NCBI RefSeq assembly: GCF_009931695.1
Contig: NZ_CP048000.1
Coordinates: forward strand, 3,737,501-3,801,500
Length of the DNA stretch: 64,000 bases
Direction: 5' to 3'
Source: Anaerocolumna sedimenticola
GTDB taxonomy: Bacteria > Bacillota > Clostridia > Lachnospirales > Lachnospiraceae
Both the position numbers and the translations under genes were made by a program. Numbering within the stretch: position 1 is the stretch's first letter; each line of letters starts with the position of its first letter. Below the pieces are notes generated by a model. It searched no databases, was not told the DNA's origin, and saw nothing but the letters and a program-made list of their open reading frames with translations. Positions 46,321 through 55,845 of the stretch are shown here, piece after piece.

Positions 46321-47280
46321 ATGAAGAAACCCTTGATAATATTAACAGGACCTACTGCTGTGGGAAAAACGGAATTATCGATTAAACTTGCAAAAGCGAT
46401 TGATGGAGAAATAATTTCTGCAGATTCCATGCAAGTATATAAATATATGGATATTGGTACTGCGAAGATTACAACGGATGAAATGCAGGGGATTAAACAT
46501 TACCTGATAAATGAGCTGGAGCCGGAAGATGAATTTAATGTAGTTAAATTTAAAGAACTTGCATTAAAGTATATGAGTGAAATTTATTCCAAAAGTAAGA
46601 TTCCTATTATAGTCGGCGGAACTGGTTTTTATATTCAAGCAGTTCTGTATGGTATTGATTTTAAAGATAACGGTGAAGATACTATTTACCGTAAGCAGTT
46701 GGAAGAACTCTACGAAAAGGAAGGTGCTGTTTATCTGCATCAAAAACTGGCTGAGGTCGATCCTGGATCGGCAAAAGCAATTCATCCCAACAATGTAAAA
46801 CGAGTGATTCGAGCATTGGAATATTATTATCAAACCGACAGCAGGATATCAGCACATAATGAAGAGCAGCGGCAGAATGAATCACCTTATAATTTCTGTT
46901 ATTTTGTATTAAACAATGAACGTGAAATTGTATATGAAAGAATCAACAGCCGGGTTGATTTGATGATAGAAAAAGGCCTTATAACTGAAGTAAAAGCTTT
47001 ACTGGATAAAGGCTGTACGAAAGATATGGTTTCCATGCAGGGTTTGGGTTATAAAGAAATTATTTCTTATTTGGATGGGGAATGTTCCCTGGAGGAAGCG
47101 GTATATACCTTAAAAAGAGATACCAGGCACTTTGCCAAGCGGCAGCTTACCTGGTTTAAACGGGAAAAGGAAGTTACTTGGATTAACAAGCAGGATTATT
47201 TTAATGATGAAAATAAATTACTGGAAGTACTTCTAAAAGAAATCAAGAAAAAAAGTATTATATATTCAGAAATAGATTAA
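46321..47280 (+). CDS. miaA: tRNA dimethylallyltransferase MiaA
   Basis: MiaA prenylates A37 of tRNAs reading UNN codons. The 319-aa protein has the P-loop GPTAVGKTELSIKLA, the ISADSMQVYKYMDIGTAK catalytic segment, VGGTGFYIQAVLYG and MQGLGYKEIISYL, with DTRHFAKRQLTWFKRE near the C-terminus. The ribosome site (AGGCGG) is modest. Order mutS-mutL-miaA is widely conserved in Firmicutes. Confidence 0.96.
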   Translation: MKKPLIILTGPTAVGKTELSIKLAKAIDGEIISADSMQVYKYMDIGTAKITTDEMQGIKHYLINELEPEDEFNVVKFKELALKYMSEIYSKSKIPIIVGGTGFYIQAVLYGIDFKDNGEDTIYRKQLEELYEKEGAVYLHQKLAEVDPGSAKAIHPNNVKRVIRALEYYYQTDSRISAHNEEQRQNESPYNFCYFVLNNEREIVYERINSRVDLMIEKGLITEVKALLDKGCTKDMVSMQGLGYKEIISYLDGECSLEEAVYTLKRDTRHFAKRQLTWFKREKEVTWINKQDYFNDENKLLEVLLKEIKKKSIIYSEID

Positions 47281-47313
47281 TAAATTTCTGATAAAAGGCG
47301 CTGATTTTGCGCC
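47263..47313. repeat. Partial copy of the three-hairpin repeat B at the miaA 3' end
   Basis: Hairpin 1 (TATTCAGAAAT 47263-47273 with AATTTCTGATA 47283-47293, overlapping the miaA stop) and hairpin 2 (GGCGC 47297-47301 with GCGCC 47309-47313) match the array at 61851-62038; hairpin 3 is missing. It may double as a processing or termination element. Confidence 0.65.
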
Positions 47314-47353
47314 GCACCCATTCTGACATTATCTCAAAAGAGAAAGGTTAATC

Positions 47354-48718
47354 ATGGATAATTTATTTAAACAAATGTATAAAGATTTGCATATTGACGA
47401 AGTTATTTTAAGTTACTGCGGTTCCATCGAAAATACTTTAAAGAAACGATTTGAGGATATTGATAAAGTAGCAGAATACAATCAGCTTAAGGTTTTAAAA
47501 GCAATGCAGGATAACCGTGTAAGTGATATTCATTTTGCAGCAACAACCGGTTATGGTTACAATGATCTTGGGCGTGATACTTTGGAAAAAGTATACGCAG
47601 ATGTTTTTCGCACGGAATCCGCTCTGGTAAGGCCGCAGTTAATCAGCGGCACACATGCTTTAACCATAGCATTGTCCGGTAACTTAAGACCCGGAGATGA
47701 GATTTTATCACCTGTTGGGAAGCCTTATGATACTTTGGAGAAAGTAATCGGAATAAACACCGATATGGAAGAAGCGATAACAGATGAAAAAAATGAAACT
47801 GGGAAAACCGGACACACGAAGAGAACTGGGCGTTTAACCGGTTCCCTGGCAGAATATGGCATAACCTATTCCCAAGTTGATTTGTTACCAGATGGAAGGT
47901 TTGATTATGACGGTATCCGGGGAGCAATGAATAAACGAACAAAATTAGTCACAATACAGCGTTCCAAAGGATACGCAACAAGGCCGACTCTATCGGTAGA
48001 ACGTATTGGGGAATTAATTCATTTTATAAAAGAAATAAATCCCAATGTTATCTGTATGGTTGATAATTGTTATGGAGAATTTGTTGAAACTATGGAACCA
48101 ACGGAAGTAGGGGCCGATCTTTGTGTAGGTTCCCTGATAAAAAATCCGGGAGGTGGCTTAGCACCAATCGGTGGTTATATTGTTGGTAAAGAGGAATTTG
48201 TAGAAAATGCGGCTTTCCGTTTAACAGCTCCCGGTCTTGGGAAAGAAGTTGGAGCAACACTGGGGATTAACAGCCAATTATACCAGGGATTATTTTTAGC
48301 GCCTTCTGTAGTTTCAGGTGCATTAAAAGGTGCTATTTATGCAGCTAATATTTATGAAAAATTAGGTTTTTCCGTTATACCAAACGGTACTGAGTCCCGT
48401 CATGATATTATACAGGCAGTAACCTTGGGAACTCCGGAGGGGGTAGTTGCTTTCTGCAAAGGAATACAGGCTGCCGCACCGGTTGATAGTTTTGTAACTC
48501 CGGAACCATGGGCTATGCCGGGATACCACTCCGATGTTATCATGGCTGCCGGTGCATTTATTCAGGGAGCTTCCATAGAATTAAGTGCGGATGCACCCAT
48601 TGAACCTCCCTATGCGGTATATTTCCAGGGAGGACTGACCTGGTATCATGCGAAATTCGGTATTCTAATGTCGGTTCAGAAATTATATGAAGAGAATTTA
48701 ATACGTCTGGATAGATGA
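47354..48718 (+). CDS. ynbB: Methionine gamma-lyase family protein (aluminum resistance protein, YnbB)
   Basis: The 454-aa protein is a PLP fold type I enzyme. Recognisable parts: VSDIHFAATTGYGYNDLGRD, RPQLISGTHALTIALSGNL, TIQRSKGYATRPTL, MVDNCYGEFVE and the PLP-lysine region DLCVGSLIKNPGGGLAPIGGYI. Often annotated as aluminum resistance protein; the reaction in vivo is unproven. An in-frame insert near residues 140-165 (charged, KNETGKTGHTKRTGRL) seems unusual. It follows miaA by 73 bp, its usual neighbourhood. Confidence 0.9.
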   Translation: MDNLFKQMYKDLHIDEVILSYCGSIENTLKKRFEDIDKVAEYNQLKVLKAMQDNRVSDIHFAATTGYGYNDLGRDTLEKVYADVFRTESALVRPQLISGTHALTIALSGNLRPGDEILSPVGKPYDTLEKVIGINTDMEEAITDEKNETGKTGHTKRTGRLTGSLAEYGITYSQVDLLPDGRFDYDGIRGAMNKRTKLVTIQRSKGYATRPTLSVERIGELIHFIKEINPNVICMVDNCYGEFVETMEPTEVGADLCVGSLIKNPGGGLAPIGGYIVGKEEFVENAAFRLTAPGLGKEVGATLGINSQLYQGLFLAPSVVSGALKGAIYAANIYEKLGFSVIPNGTESRHDIIQAVTLGTPEGVVAFCKGIQAAAPVDSFVTPEPWAMPGYHSDVIMAAGAFIQGASIELSADAPIEPPYAVYFQGGLTWYHAKFGILMSVQKLYEENLIRLDR

Positions 48719-48970
48719 TTATATGATATGTTTTATATACCGAAGGGATAGACAGATGTTAATTATATTTAAAGAGTAAAATAACATGTAAACCGCTTTC
48801 ATGCATATTCATATAAATAAAATGTATAAGTACTTTTTAATACAAGAATATTTGGTAATCTGCTAATATAATTAAGTTGCATTAGGTATTTTATGCTATT
48901 TTTGTATACAAACGTGATGAATTATGTTAGAATGGACAATAGAAATCTGATATTTGGAGGTAATATTGTT

Positions 48971-49246
48971 ATGGCTAGAGTAAGCGGTAAGAACTCATGG
49001 GCATTATTACTGTTGATTTTAGCAGGTATAGTATTAGGCGGCTTTATCGGATATCTGGCTAAAGATATATCGGGATTCTCCTGGTTAAACTATGGACAAA
49101 ACTTTAGTCTGGGAGATACGGATGGTGCCGGCATTATACGGTTAAATTTAGGAGTTATGGTTATTAGCTTCGGTTTATCAATTAAGATTACAATCGCAAG
49201 TATTATAGGTGTAGTCTTAGCTATAATAATATATCGTAAACTTTAG
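48971..49246 (+). CDS. DUF4321 small membrane protein
   Basis: The 91-aa protein has two transmembrane helices (WALLLLILAGIVLGGFIGYL and a C-terminal SIKITIASIIGVVLAIIIYR) joined by an extracytoplasmic loop with NYGQNFSLGDT. This is the DUF4321 pattern, common in Clostridia close to radC/mreB; function unknown. The start at 48971 follows TTTGGAGG; the longer in-frame reading from 48893 starts upstream of it and is unlikely. Confidence 0.82.
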   Translation: MARVSGKNSWALLLLILAGIVLGGFIGYLAKDISGFSWLNYGQNFSLGDTDGAGIIRLNLGVMVISFGLSIKITIASIIGVVLAIIIYRKL

Positions 49247-49295
49247 AATCGGTTTCCTATTTATTTTCTTGGAGAGAGAATAAACGGGAGGTTAT

Positions 49296-49994
49296 ATGAT
49301 AGAAAAGTATTACACTGTTAAAGAATTGCCTGTTTCAGAAAGACCTTATGAAAAATATGAGAAATCCGGCCCGTCTGCTTTATCAGATGCTGAACTGCTG
49401 GCTATTATCATTCGTTCCGGATCACGGAATGAAAGAGCTGTTGATTTAGCCACAAAAGTTTTAGGATATTCGGGCAGCTATCCCGGGTTAATTGGATTAA
49501 ATCATATGAATTTGAATGAATTGCAGTCAATTAAAGGTATCGGAAGAGTAAAAGCGATTCAGTTGTTATGTATTGCCGAATTGACAAAACGTATGGCGAA
49601 AGCAACCAATGAAGGGAGACTGAAAATGAATACTCCTGAAGCGGTTGCTCATTATTATATGCAGGACATGCGGCATTTATCAAGGGAAAGAGTTCTGCTT
49701 ATCATGTTAGACTCCAAAAGTAAGATTTTAAAAGATATGATCATTTCTACCGGTACGATAAACAGTTCACTATTATCACCCCGGGAAATTTTTTTGAATG
49801 CTTTAAAATATGAAGCGGTATTTGTTATTTTACTACATAATCATCCAAGCGGTGATCCAACTCCCAGTATGGAAGACATTCAAATTACGAAAAGAATGAA
49901 AGAAGCTGGAAATTTAATTGGAATTAAACTTATGGATCATATTATTATTGGAGATAATAAATATATAAGCTTAAGCGAGCAAGGTTATATTTAA
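49296..49994 (+). CDS. radC: RadC family JAB1/MPN protein
   Basis: The 232-aa protein has an N-terminal helix-hairpin-helix-like part (LQSIKGIGRVKAIQLLCIAE) and the JAMM-type metal site (LLHNHPSGDPTPSMEDI with an upstream Glu). Despite the name, no direct DNA repair activity is established. CGGGAGG precedes the ATG. It lies upstream of mreB, as in many Firmicutes (often with maf). Confidence 0.92.
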   Translation: MIEKYYTVKELPVSERPYEKYEKSGPSALSDAELLAIIIRSGSRNERAVDLATKVLGYSGSYPGLIGLNHMNLNELQSIKGIGRVKAIQLLCIAELTKRMAKATNEGRLKMNTPEAVAHYYMQDMRHLSRERVLLIMLDSKSKILKDMIISTGTINSSLLSPREIFLNALKYEAVFVILLHNHPSGDPTPSMEDIQITKRMKEAGNLIGIKLMDHIIIGDNKYISLSEQGYI

Positions 49995-50155
49995 ACTTGT
50001 TATAATAAGCTATTTATGTAAAATAATAAATTTCTTGTGACTATAAAGTCACTGTGGTTCTATGATTAACGCATACATGGGTGTGTGTAAAATATGCATG
50101 CTGTTTTAAAGCTGCATATGGCATTGGCTAACAAGTTTGGAAGGAGACAACAGGT

Positions 50156-51181
50156 ATGGCAGGAAACATATATGGTATTGATTTTGGAACCAGTACCATT
50201 AAAATATATCATAAAAATGTTGGAATAATCTTAGATGAAAAAAACATGATAGCAGTTGCAAATAGAAAACAGGTTATTGCAGCTGGAAACGAAGCATTTG
50301 AAATGTACGAAAAGGCACCCTCTAACATACATGTAAGTTACCCGGTGAAAAATGGAGTAATTGCAGATATAGCTAATATGTTAGAATTATTAAACTATAT
50401 GATACGTAAAATTAATAAAAAGAGCAAAAAATTGTCTGCAGCAGCTATTATCGTAGCAACTCCCTCTGATATAACAGAAGTAGAAAAAAGAGCATTTTTT
50501 GATCTGGTTGCCAGTTCTAATTTTAAGTCTAAAAATATTAAAATAGTTGAAAAACCCATTGCAGATGCCGTTGGAATTGGCCTTGACGTAACCAATGCGA
50601 AAGGGGTTATGGTTGTGGATATCGGTGCGGATACTACAGAAGTATCCATCATGTCCCTGGGCGGTATCGTTATTAGTAAGCTGATCCCTATTGGAGGTAA
50701 CCGGCTGGATGAATCCATAAAGATTTATGTGAAGAAAAATTACAATTTGGTTATCGGAGATAAAACTTCAGAGAGTATTAAAAAGGAATTGGCTTGTGCT
50801 TTTCCGATGGACGAAAACAGTATTAAAGTTTATGGACGTAACGTTGTCACCGGTCTGCCTGCAGAAGTTGAGATAAGTTCAGCCAGTGTACATGAATCCA
50901 TAACGGAATATCTTTATACAATCGTAGATGCTATCCGAATCATATTAGAAAGAACACCGCCTGAAATTTCATCGGATATTATAGATTCCGGTATTTTTAT
51001 AACCGGCGGGTCAGCTTCTATATCTGGCTTGGATAAATTAATCGCAAAAGAAACGGGACTAAAAGTGAATATCTGTAAAGATGCAACAGACACTGTCGTA
51101 AATGGACTTGGCCAAATCATCGAAGATAAGAAACTCTCATCACTGGCCTGTTCATTAAAACAAACAAATTTTAGCGGTTGA
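50156..51181 (+). CDS. mreB: Rod shape-determining protein MreB
   Basis: MreB forms actin-like filaments that guide lateral cell-wall synthesis. The 341-aa protein has phosphate 1 (YGIDFGTSTIKIY), the connect-1 and phosphate 2 motif (MVVDIGADTTEVSIMSLGG), VEKPIADAVGIGLD and the adenosine motif FITGGSASISGLDKLI. AAGGAGAC precedes the ATG. mreC follows after a 247-bp gap containing repeat A copy 3, so the classical mreBCD operon is interrupted by non-coding DNA. Confidence 0.94.
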   Translation: MAGNIYGIDFGTSTIKIYHKNVGIILDEKNMIAVANRKQVIAAGNEAFEMYEKAPSNIHVSYPVKNGVIADIANMLELLNYMIRKINKKSKKLSAAAIIVATPSDITEVEKRAFFDLVASSNFKSKNIKIVEKPIADAVGIGLDVTNAKGVMVVDIGADTTEVSIMSLGGIVISKLIPIGGNRLDESIKIYVKKNYNLVIGDKTSESIKKELACAFPMDENSIKVYGRNVVTGLPAEVEISSASVHESITEYLYTIVDAIRIILERTPPEISSDIIDSGIFITGGSASISGLDKLIAKETGLKVNICKDATDTVVNGLGQIIEDKKLSSLACSLKQTNFSG

Positions 51182-51192
51182 TCCCTAATTTC

Positions 51193-51286
51193 CGCGAAAG
51201 CAAAGTGAGAATTAGCAAGTTTGCTTGCAATAATTCGAACGCGCACGCGAACTGAAGAAACTCGCAAAGCGTGTTTCTTCCGGTTT
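51193..51286. repeat. Dispersed intergenic repeat A, copy 3
   Basis: Nearly identical to 34541-34630 over its first 55 bp (CGCGAAAGCAAAGTGAGAAT onward), followed by a short insert and the hairpin GAAGAAAC/GTTTCTTC. It lies between mreB and mreC. Differences from copy 1 in the hairpin keep most base pairs (G-U replacing A-U or G-C). Confidence 0.8.
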
Positions 51287-51428
51287 AGTATAGGAATAAT
51301 CCGGCCTAAGGGTATCTGTTAAACATATACCAGGTCGGACATTTTTAAAATATTCAATAATCCGGTTTATTGTCATCAATCATTTATAGGATAATAATGT
51401 TACTCGGATTATGGGAAAAGAGGTATTT

Positions 51429-52301
51429 ATGAGAAGAAGGACAAAGTTCAATATAAATCCAAAGCATTTATTCATTTCAGGTGCTTTGTTGTGCTTTGTA
51501 TTAATATTTGTTTCTTTTCAATATAAAGAGCAATTGTCACCGGTAAAAACAGCAGCGGGAAACGTTATATCACCTATGCAGGATGGGATTAATTCCATAG
51601 GGCATGCAATTTCAAGTCAGGTTGAAAAATTATCCAGCTTAAGTAAATTATTAAAAGAGAATGCAACTCTTAAGGATCAGGTCAGTACTTTATCTTACGA
51701 AAATAAAATATTACTGCAGGACAAATACGAATTAGACCGGTTCCGTGATTTATATAAATTAGATAAGAAATATGCGGATTACCCAAAGGTTGGTGCAAGG
51801 GTAATTGATGCGGACCCTAACAGCTGGTATAACAGCTTTCGAATTGATAAAGGTACGGATGACGGAATAGCTGTTAACATGAATGTTATCGCCGGTAACG
51901 GTCTGGTTGGAATTATCGAAGAAGTAGGTAAAAACTGGGCAAGGGTTAAATCCATCATAGATGATTCCAGCAATGTAAGCGGTATGTTTTTAAAAACTTC
52001 AGATCGATGTATTGTAAACGGTGATTTGGAATTATATAATTCAGGAGTAATTGGTGTCGAATTAATCGGTAAGGATACCAAAGTATCCGATGGTTATGAA
52101 GTAGTAACCTCACCAATCAGTGATAAATATCTGCAGGGAATACTTATCGGTTATATCAGTGACTTAACCGTTGATCCGAATAATCTAACCAAAACAGCAC
52201 ATTTAACTCCGGCTGTGGATTTTGACCGATTAGAAGAAGTACTTATAATCACTGAATTAAAAGAACCACTGGTAGATATAGATGATACAAAAAAGAAGTA
52301 A
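51429..52301 (+). CDS. mreC: Rod shape-determining protein MreC
   Basis: MreC is a bitopic membrane protein that links MreB to the cell-wall machinery. The 290-aa protein has one transmembrane helix (about residues 14-34), a coiled coil (about 65-95, LSKLLKENATLKDQVSTL) and the beta-barrel pair (VGARVIDADPNSWYNSFRID, VIAGNGLVGIIEEVGKNWAR). The start at 51429 follows AAAGAGGT; the in-frame ATG at 51411 is 18 bp upstream and less likely. Confidence 0.93.
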   Translation: MRRRTKFNINPKHLFISGALLCFVLIFVSFQYKEQLSPVKTAAGNVISPMQDGINSIGHAISSQVEKLSSLSKLLKENATLKDQVSTLSYENKILLQDKYELDRFRDLYKLDKKYADYPKVGARVIDADPNSWYNSFRIDKGTDDGIAVNMNVIAGNGLVGIIEEVGKNWARVKSIIDDSSNVSGMFLKTSDRCIVNGDLELYNSGVIGVELIGKDTKVSDGYEVVTSPISDKYLQGILIGYISDLTVDPNNLTKTAHLTPAVDFDRLEEVLIITELKEPLVDIDDTKKK

Positions 52302-52331
52302 TACACCAGAAAGGCAGGAGTGTAATTTTTA

Positions 52332-52837
52332 GTGAAACGGTTTATTGTAGTAATAATTGAAATTTTAATATGCTTTTTATTGCAGACTACGGTATTTCAA
52401 TGGTTAGCACTTGCCCATGTAACTCCAAACCTCCTGCTTATATTAACGGTAGCTATTGGTTTGATGAGGGCAGAACCGAAGGCCTCATTGTAGGATTTGT
52501 ATGCGGGTTATTGATTGACTTTTGTTATGGTGATATACTTGGATTATATGCCTTAATTTATATGATAATCGGCTATTTAAACGGCTACAGCCATAGGATA
52601 TTTGTAAAAGATGATTTAACGATTCCGATTTTTTTAGTAGGAGTAAGTCAATTCTTATACTTTTTTTTATTTTATATATTTGAATTTTTATTAAAAGGTA
52701 AATTAGATATTTTATTTTATCTCGTAAGTATTGGACTACCGGGAATTATATATACGGTAGTTGTTTCTATTGTATTATACAAGTTACTGAACCTAATCAA
52801 TACGCGGCTTGACCGTAAAGAGGAAGAGGAGGTGTAG
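52332..52837 (+). pseudogene. mreD: Rod shape-determining protein MreD with one apparent frameshift
   Basis: MreD is a five-helix membrane partner of MreC. From a GTG at 52332 the frame reads MKRFIVVIIEILICFLLQTT, VFQWLALAHVTPNLLLIL, TVAIGLMR; it then hits a stop while the rest of the protein (GRTEGLIVGFVCGLLIDFCY, then YSHRIFVKDDL, to RLDRKEEEEV) continues one base earlier. The -1 switch is at GGG (52468-52470); one extra G restores the whole protein (169 residues) including the family motif EGLIVGFVCGLLIDF. It ends in the ribosome site of the next gene. Confidence 0.88.
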
Positions 52838-52841
52838 CGAA

Positions 52842-55718
52842 TTGATTGATATTATTTGGGAAAAAGTGAAGCAGATACTTTCTTCCAGACTGCTTCCCAT
52901 TTCATTGATATTTATATTTTTATTCAGTTTATTGGTAAACCGGATTTTTACCCTTCAGATCGTGGAAGGGGAAGAACATTCTCAGGACCTTTCATTAAAA
53001 TACACAAAAACCAGAGAAATTAAAAGTACCAGAGGTAATATTTATGATAGAAACGGAATTTTACTGGCTTATAACAAATTGACCTATTCCGTAGTATTGG
53101 AAGAAAGTACAGAGCTTACAACTAACGAAGAAAAAAATGACATGCTTTATCAGTTGATATTATTATTAGAAAAGTATGGCAATACTATAGAAAGTGAATT
53201 TGGCATAGCCGTTGATGAGGATGGTAAGTTATATTTTACTGTTGATGATAAAGCGGAACTTAGGTTTAAGAGGGATGTTTATGGAAAACGTTCCGTAGAT
53301 GAACTGACGAAAGACCAAAAAGCTGCAACAGCAGAAGAAGTGTTTGAGTATTTACGGTACGGAGATAAAAAATACAATCCGATGTTTAATATTTCTGAAG
53401 AATATTCTTTAAAAGACACATTAAAAATTATGACTTTAAGATATGCCATCTATACGAATTATCCGAAATATAATCAGATAATTATTTCTTCCAATGTAAG
53501 CGATGAAACAGTAGCTGCCATATATGAAAACAGTTCCACACTTCCGGGAGTCGGAATTGCGCAGCAGACGAACCGTGTTTATAATGACAGTATCTATAAT
53601 TCGCAGATTTTGGGATATACAGGATTAATTAACTCGGATGAATTGGAGGGTCTGCCTGAGGATTCCGAATATAACAATTCGGATATTATCGGTAAGACAG
53701 GAATTGAAAAGGTATATGAATCCTATTTAGCCGGGAAAAAAGGTCTGGAGACGATATCAGTTAACTCCGCTGGTAAGTTTCTGGATGTTTTGGAACGTAA
53801 AAATCCGGTTGCAGGCGGAGATGTCTATCTGACAATCGACGATAAGCTTCAAAAAGCTTATTATAAGATTATAGAAAGGCATCTGGCAGGTATTCTTCTT
53901 TCGAAAATAAATAACAGCACGGATGCCGGAACCAGGGGTACTTCATCAAAAGATATCCGAATTCCAATATATGATGTATACTTTGCATTAATAAATAATA
54001 ACGTTATTGATGTGAATGCATTTACGGAAGATGATGCAACCAGCTTAGAGAAACAGGTACATCAGAAATTTTTAACGAAGCAGGATGAAGTTCTGGGTGA
54101 ACTGGACAATTTACTGGATATAAACAGTACAACTGTTAACAGTGCGGCTTCAGAAGAAATGCAGGATTATTTATCTTATATCTACGAGAAATTAGAAGAT
54201 AGTGATGTTTTAATTGCATCTAAAAATCAAATAAGCAATGATACAATGTTGGTATCTGCCATAGACCAGGATGACAGTACGTATAAGGACTATGTAAACG
54301 ATAAAATAAGTCTCAGCAAGTTCCTGCAATATGCAATATCTAAGAATTGGATAGATCTGACAAAGTTAAATATTGGAGATGCTTATTTCAGTACGGATGA
54401 ACTATATGAAAAACTCCTGGATTATATTAAAAAACTCTTATTAGAAGACAACACTTTTCATAAAAAAATATACAAGGATTTGGTATATTCGTACAAATTG
54501 TCAGGAACAGAAATTTGTCTTTTATTATTTGACCAAGGTGTGTTAAAATATAATGAGGAAGAAATTTCAAAATTAGAGAACGGAACGACTTCCGCATATT
54601 CTTTTATAACGGGTAAGATTAAAAAACTTGAAATTACACCTGCTCAGTTGGCTCTGGATCCCTGTAGTGCTTCCATTGTTGTAACAGATGTAAAAACAGG
54701 TGATGTGTTAGCACTGGTATCCTATCCGAGTTATGACAATAATAAATTTGCTAACAAAATTGATCCCGGATATTACACCAAAGTGAATAATGATCTTACG
54801 TATCCATCCATTAATCGTGCCACGAAGCAAAGGACAGCACCAGGTTCTACTTTTAAGATGGTTACTGCTACAGCGGGTTTGGAAGAGGGAGTATTGGGCC
54901 CTGCGGAAACAATTTACGATCATTATGAATTTGATAAAATTACTCCGTCACCACATTGTTGGTCTACTGCCAGCCATGGTTCCATAGATGTAACAACTGC
55001 ACTGGAAGTATCCTGTAACTATTTCTTTTATGAGTTAGGCTGGCGTTTGGGACTTGACAGTACAGGAGTAAACAGAGATCAGCTTGGACTGGAAAAACTT
55101 GCCAAATACGCCTCGCTTTATGGGCTGGACAGAAAGTCGGGTATTGAGTTAGAAGAAGCAGAACCCAAGATTTCCGATGAAGGATCGGTGCGGTCTGCCA
55201 TCGGTCAAGGTACCAATAGTTATACACCTGTACAGTTAGCCCGTTATTTAACTGCGGTAGCAACAAGCGGTACGCTGTATGACTTAACCCTTATTGATAA
55301 AGTTGTTGATAAAGATGGTTCAGTTATATTGGATAATAAAGCAAAATCAAAAGAAATAAAACAGGTAAGTGATAGCACATGGAATCTGGTACATGAGGGC
55401 ATGTATAAGGTTGCCAATGGCAGCCGAAGTTCTTCTTCCTATGTATTTAAAGATCTGCCTTATAAAGTAGCAGGCAAAACCGGTACCGCACAGGAAAGTA
55501 CCTTAAGAGCGAATCATGCATTGTTTTTGTCCTATGGGCCTTATGAAAATCCTGAAATATCAGTTGCTGTTGTAATTCCCAATGGTTATGCTTCCGGTAA
55601 TGCAGTCGAACTTGCACGTGATATTTATAGCTATTATTTTGATGTAAAAGATAAAGATAAATTAGTTAACGGTGATGCAATTTTACCGGAATCTGATTCA
55701 CCGACTTTTACGGATTAA
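52842..55718 (+). CDS. mrdA: Penicillin-binding protein 2 (elongasome transpeptidase)
   Basis: PBP2 is the class B transpeptidase of the elongation complex, paired with RodA. The protein is about 958 aa and has an N-terminal transmembrane helix, a pedestal region (STRGNIYDRNGILLAYN) and the transpeptidase domain with GSTFKM (Ser about 669), SCN near 723 and KTGT near 878. An extra region between about residues 360 and 590 makes it some 300 residues longer than typical PBP2, as seen in Lachnospiraceae. The start is TTG at 52842 after GAGGAGGTG, which overlaps the mreD stop. Confidence 0.93.
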   Translation: MIDIIWEKVKQILSSRLLPISLIFIFLFSLLVNRIFTLQIVEGEEHSQDLSLKYTKTREIKSTRGNIYDRNGILLAYNKLTYSVVLEESTELTTNEEKNDMLYQLILLLEKYGNTIESEFGIAVDEDGKLYFTVDDKAELRFKRDVYGKRSVDELTKDQKAATAEEVFEYLRYGDKKYNPMFNISEEYSLKDTLKIMTLRYAIYTNYPKYNQIIISSNVSDETVAAIYENSSTLPGVGIAQQTNRVYNDSIYNSQILGYTGLINSDELEGLPEDSEYNNSDIIGKTGIEKVYESYLAGKKGLETISVNSAGKFLDVLERKNPVAGGDVYLTIDDKLQKAYYKIIERHLAGILLSKINNSTDAGTRGTSSKDIRIPIYDVYFALINNNVIDVNAFTEDDATSLEKQVHQKFLTKQDEVLGELDNLLDINSTTVNSAASEEMQDYLSYIYEKLEDSDVLIASKNQISNDTMLVSAIDQDDSTYKDYVNDKISLSKFLQYAISKNWIDLTKLNIGDAYFSTDELYEKLLDYIKKLLLEDNTFHKKIYKDLVYSYKLSGTEICLLLFDQGVLKYNEEEISKLENGTTSAYSFITGKIKKLEITPAQLALDPCSASIVVTDVKTGDVLALVSYPSYDNNKFANKIDPGYYTKVNNDLTYPSINRATKQRTAPGSTFKMVTATAGLEEGVLGPAETIYDHYEFDKITPSPHCWSTASHGSIDVTTALEVSCNYFFYELGWRLGLDSTGVNRDQLGLEKLAKYASLYGLDRKSGIELEEAEPKISDEGSVRSAIGQGTNSYTPVQLARYLTAVATSGTLYDLTLIDKVVDKDGSVILDNKAKSKEIKQVSDSTWNLVHEGMYKVANGSRSSSSYVFKDLPYKVAGKTGTAQESTLRANHALFLSYGPYENPEISVAVVIPNGYASGNAVELARDIYSYYFDVKDKDKLVNGDAILPESDSPTFTD

Positions 55719-55740
55719 TGTGAATCATAATATAAAATCG

Positions 55741-55817
55741 GTAACTATTCAGCACTGCGGTTCATACGAACATTGTTTGAAAACACTTCGATTTTCTCAA
55801 GCAGACTGAATAGTTAC
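55741..55817 (+). other. Large stem-loop between mrdA and minC
   Basis: A perfect 12-bp stem (GTAACTATTCAG 55741-55752 with CTGAATAGTTAC 55806-55817) closes a 53-nt loop that contains a GTTC/GAAC hairpin and a CTGC/GCAG pairing. No T-run follows, so it is not a classical terminator. It could set minC expression apart from the wall-synthesis genes. Confidence 0.55.
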
Positions 55818-55845
55818 AATAAATTAATCCATCCGGGAGGTATTC

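Noticed and set aside
49296..49994. RadC as a sign of a mobile or anti-restriction island
   Set aside because: It lies in the conserved radC-mreB neighbourhood of Firmicutes, with no mobile genes around.
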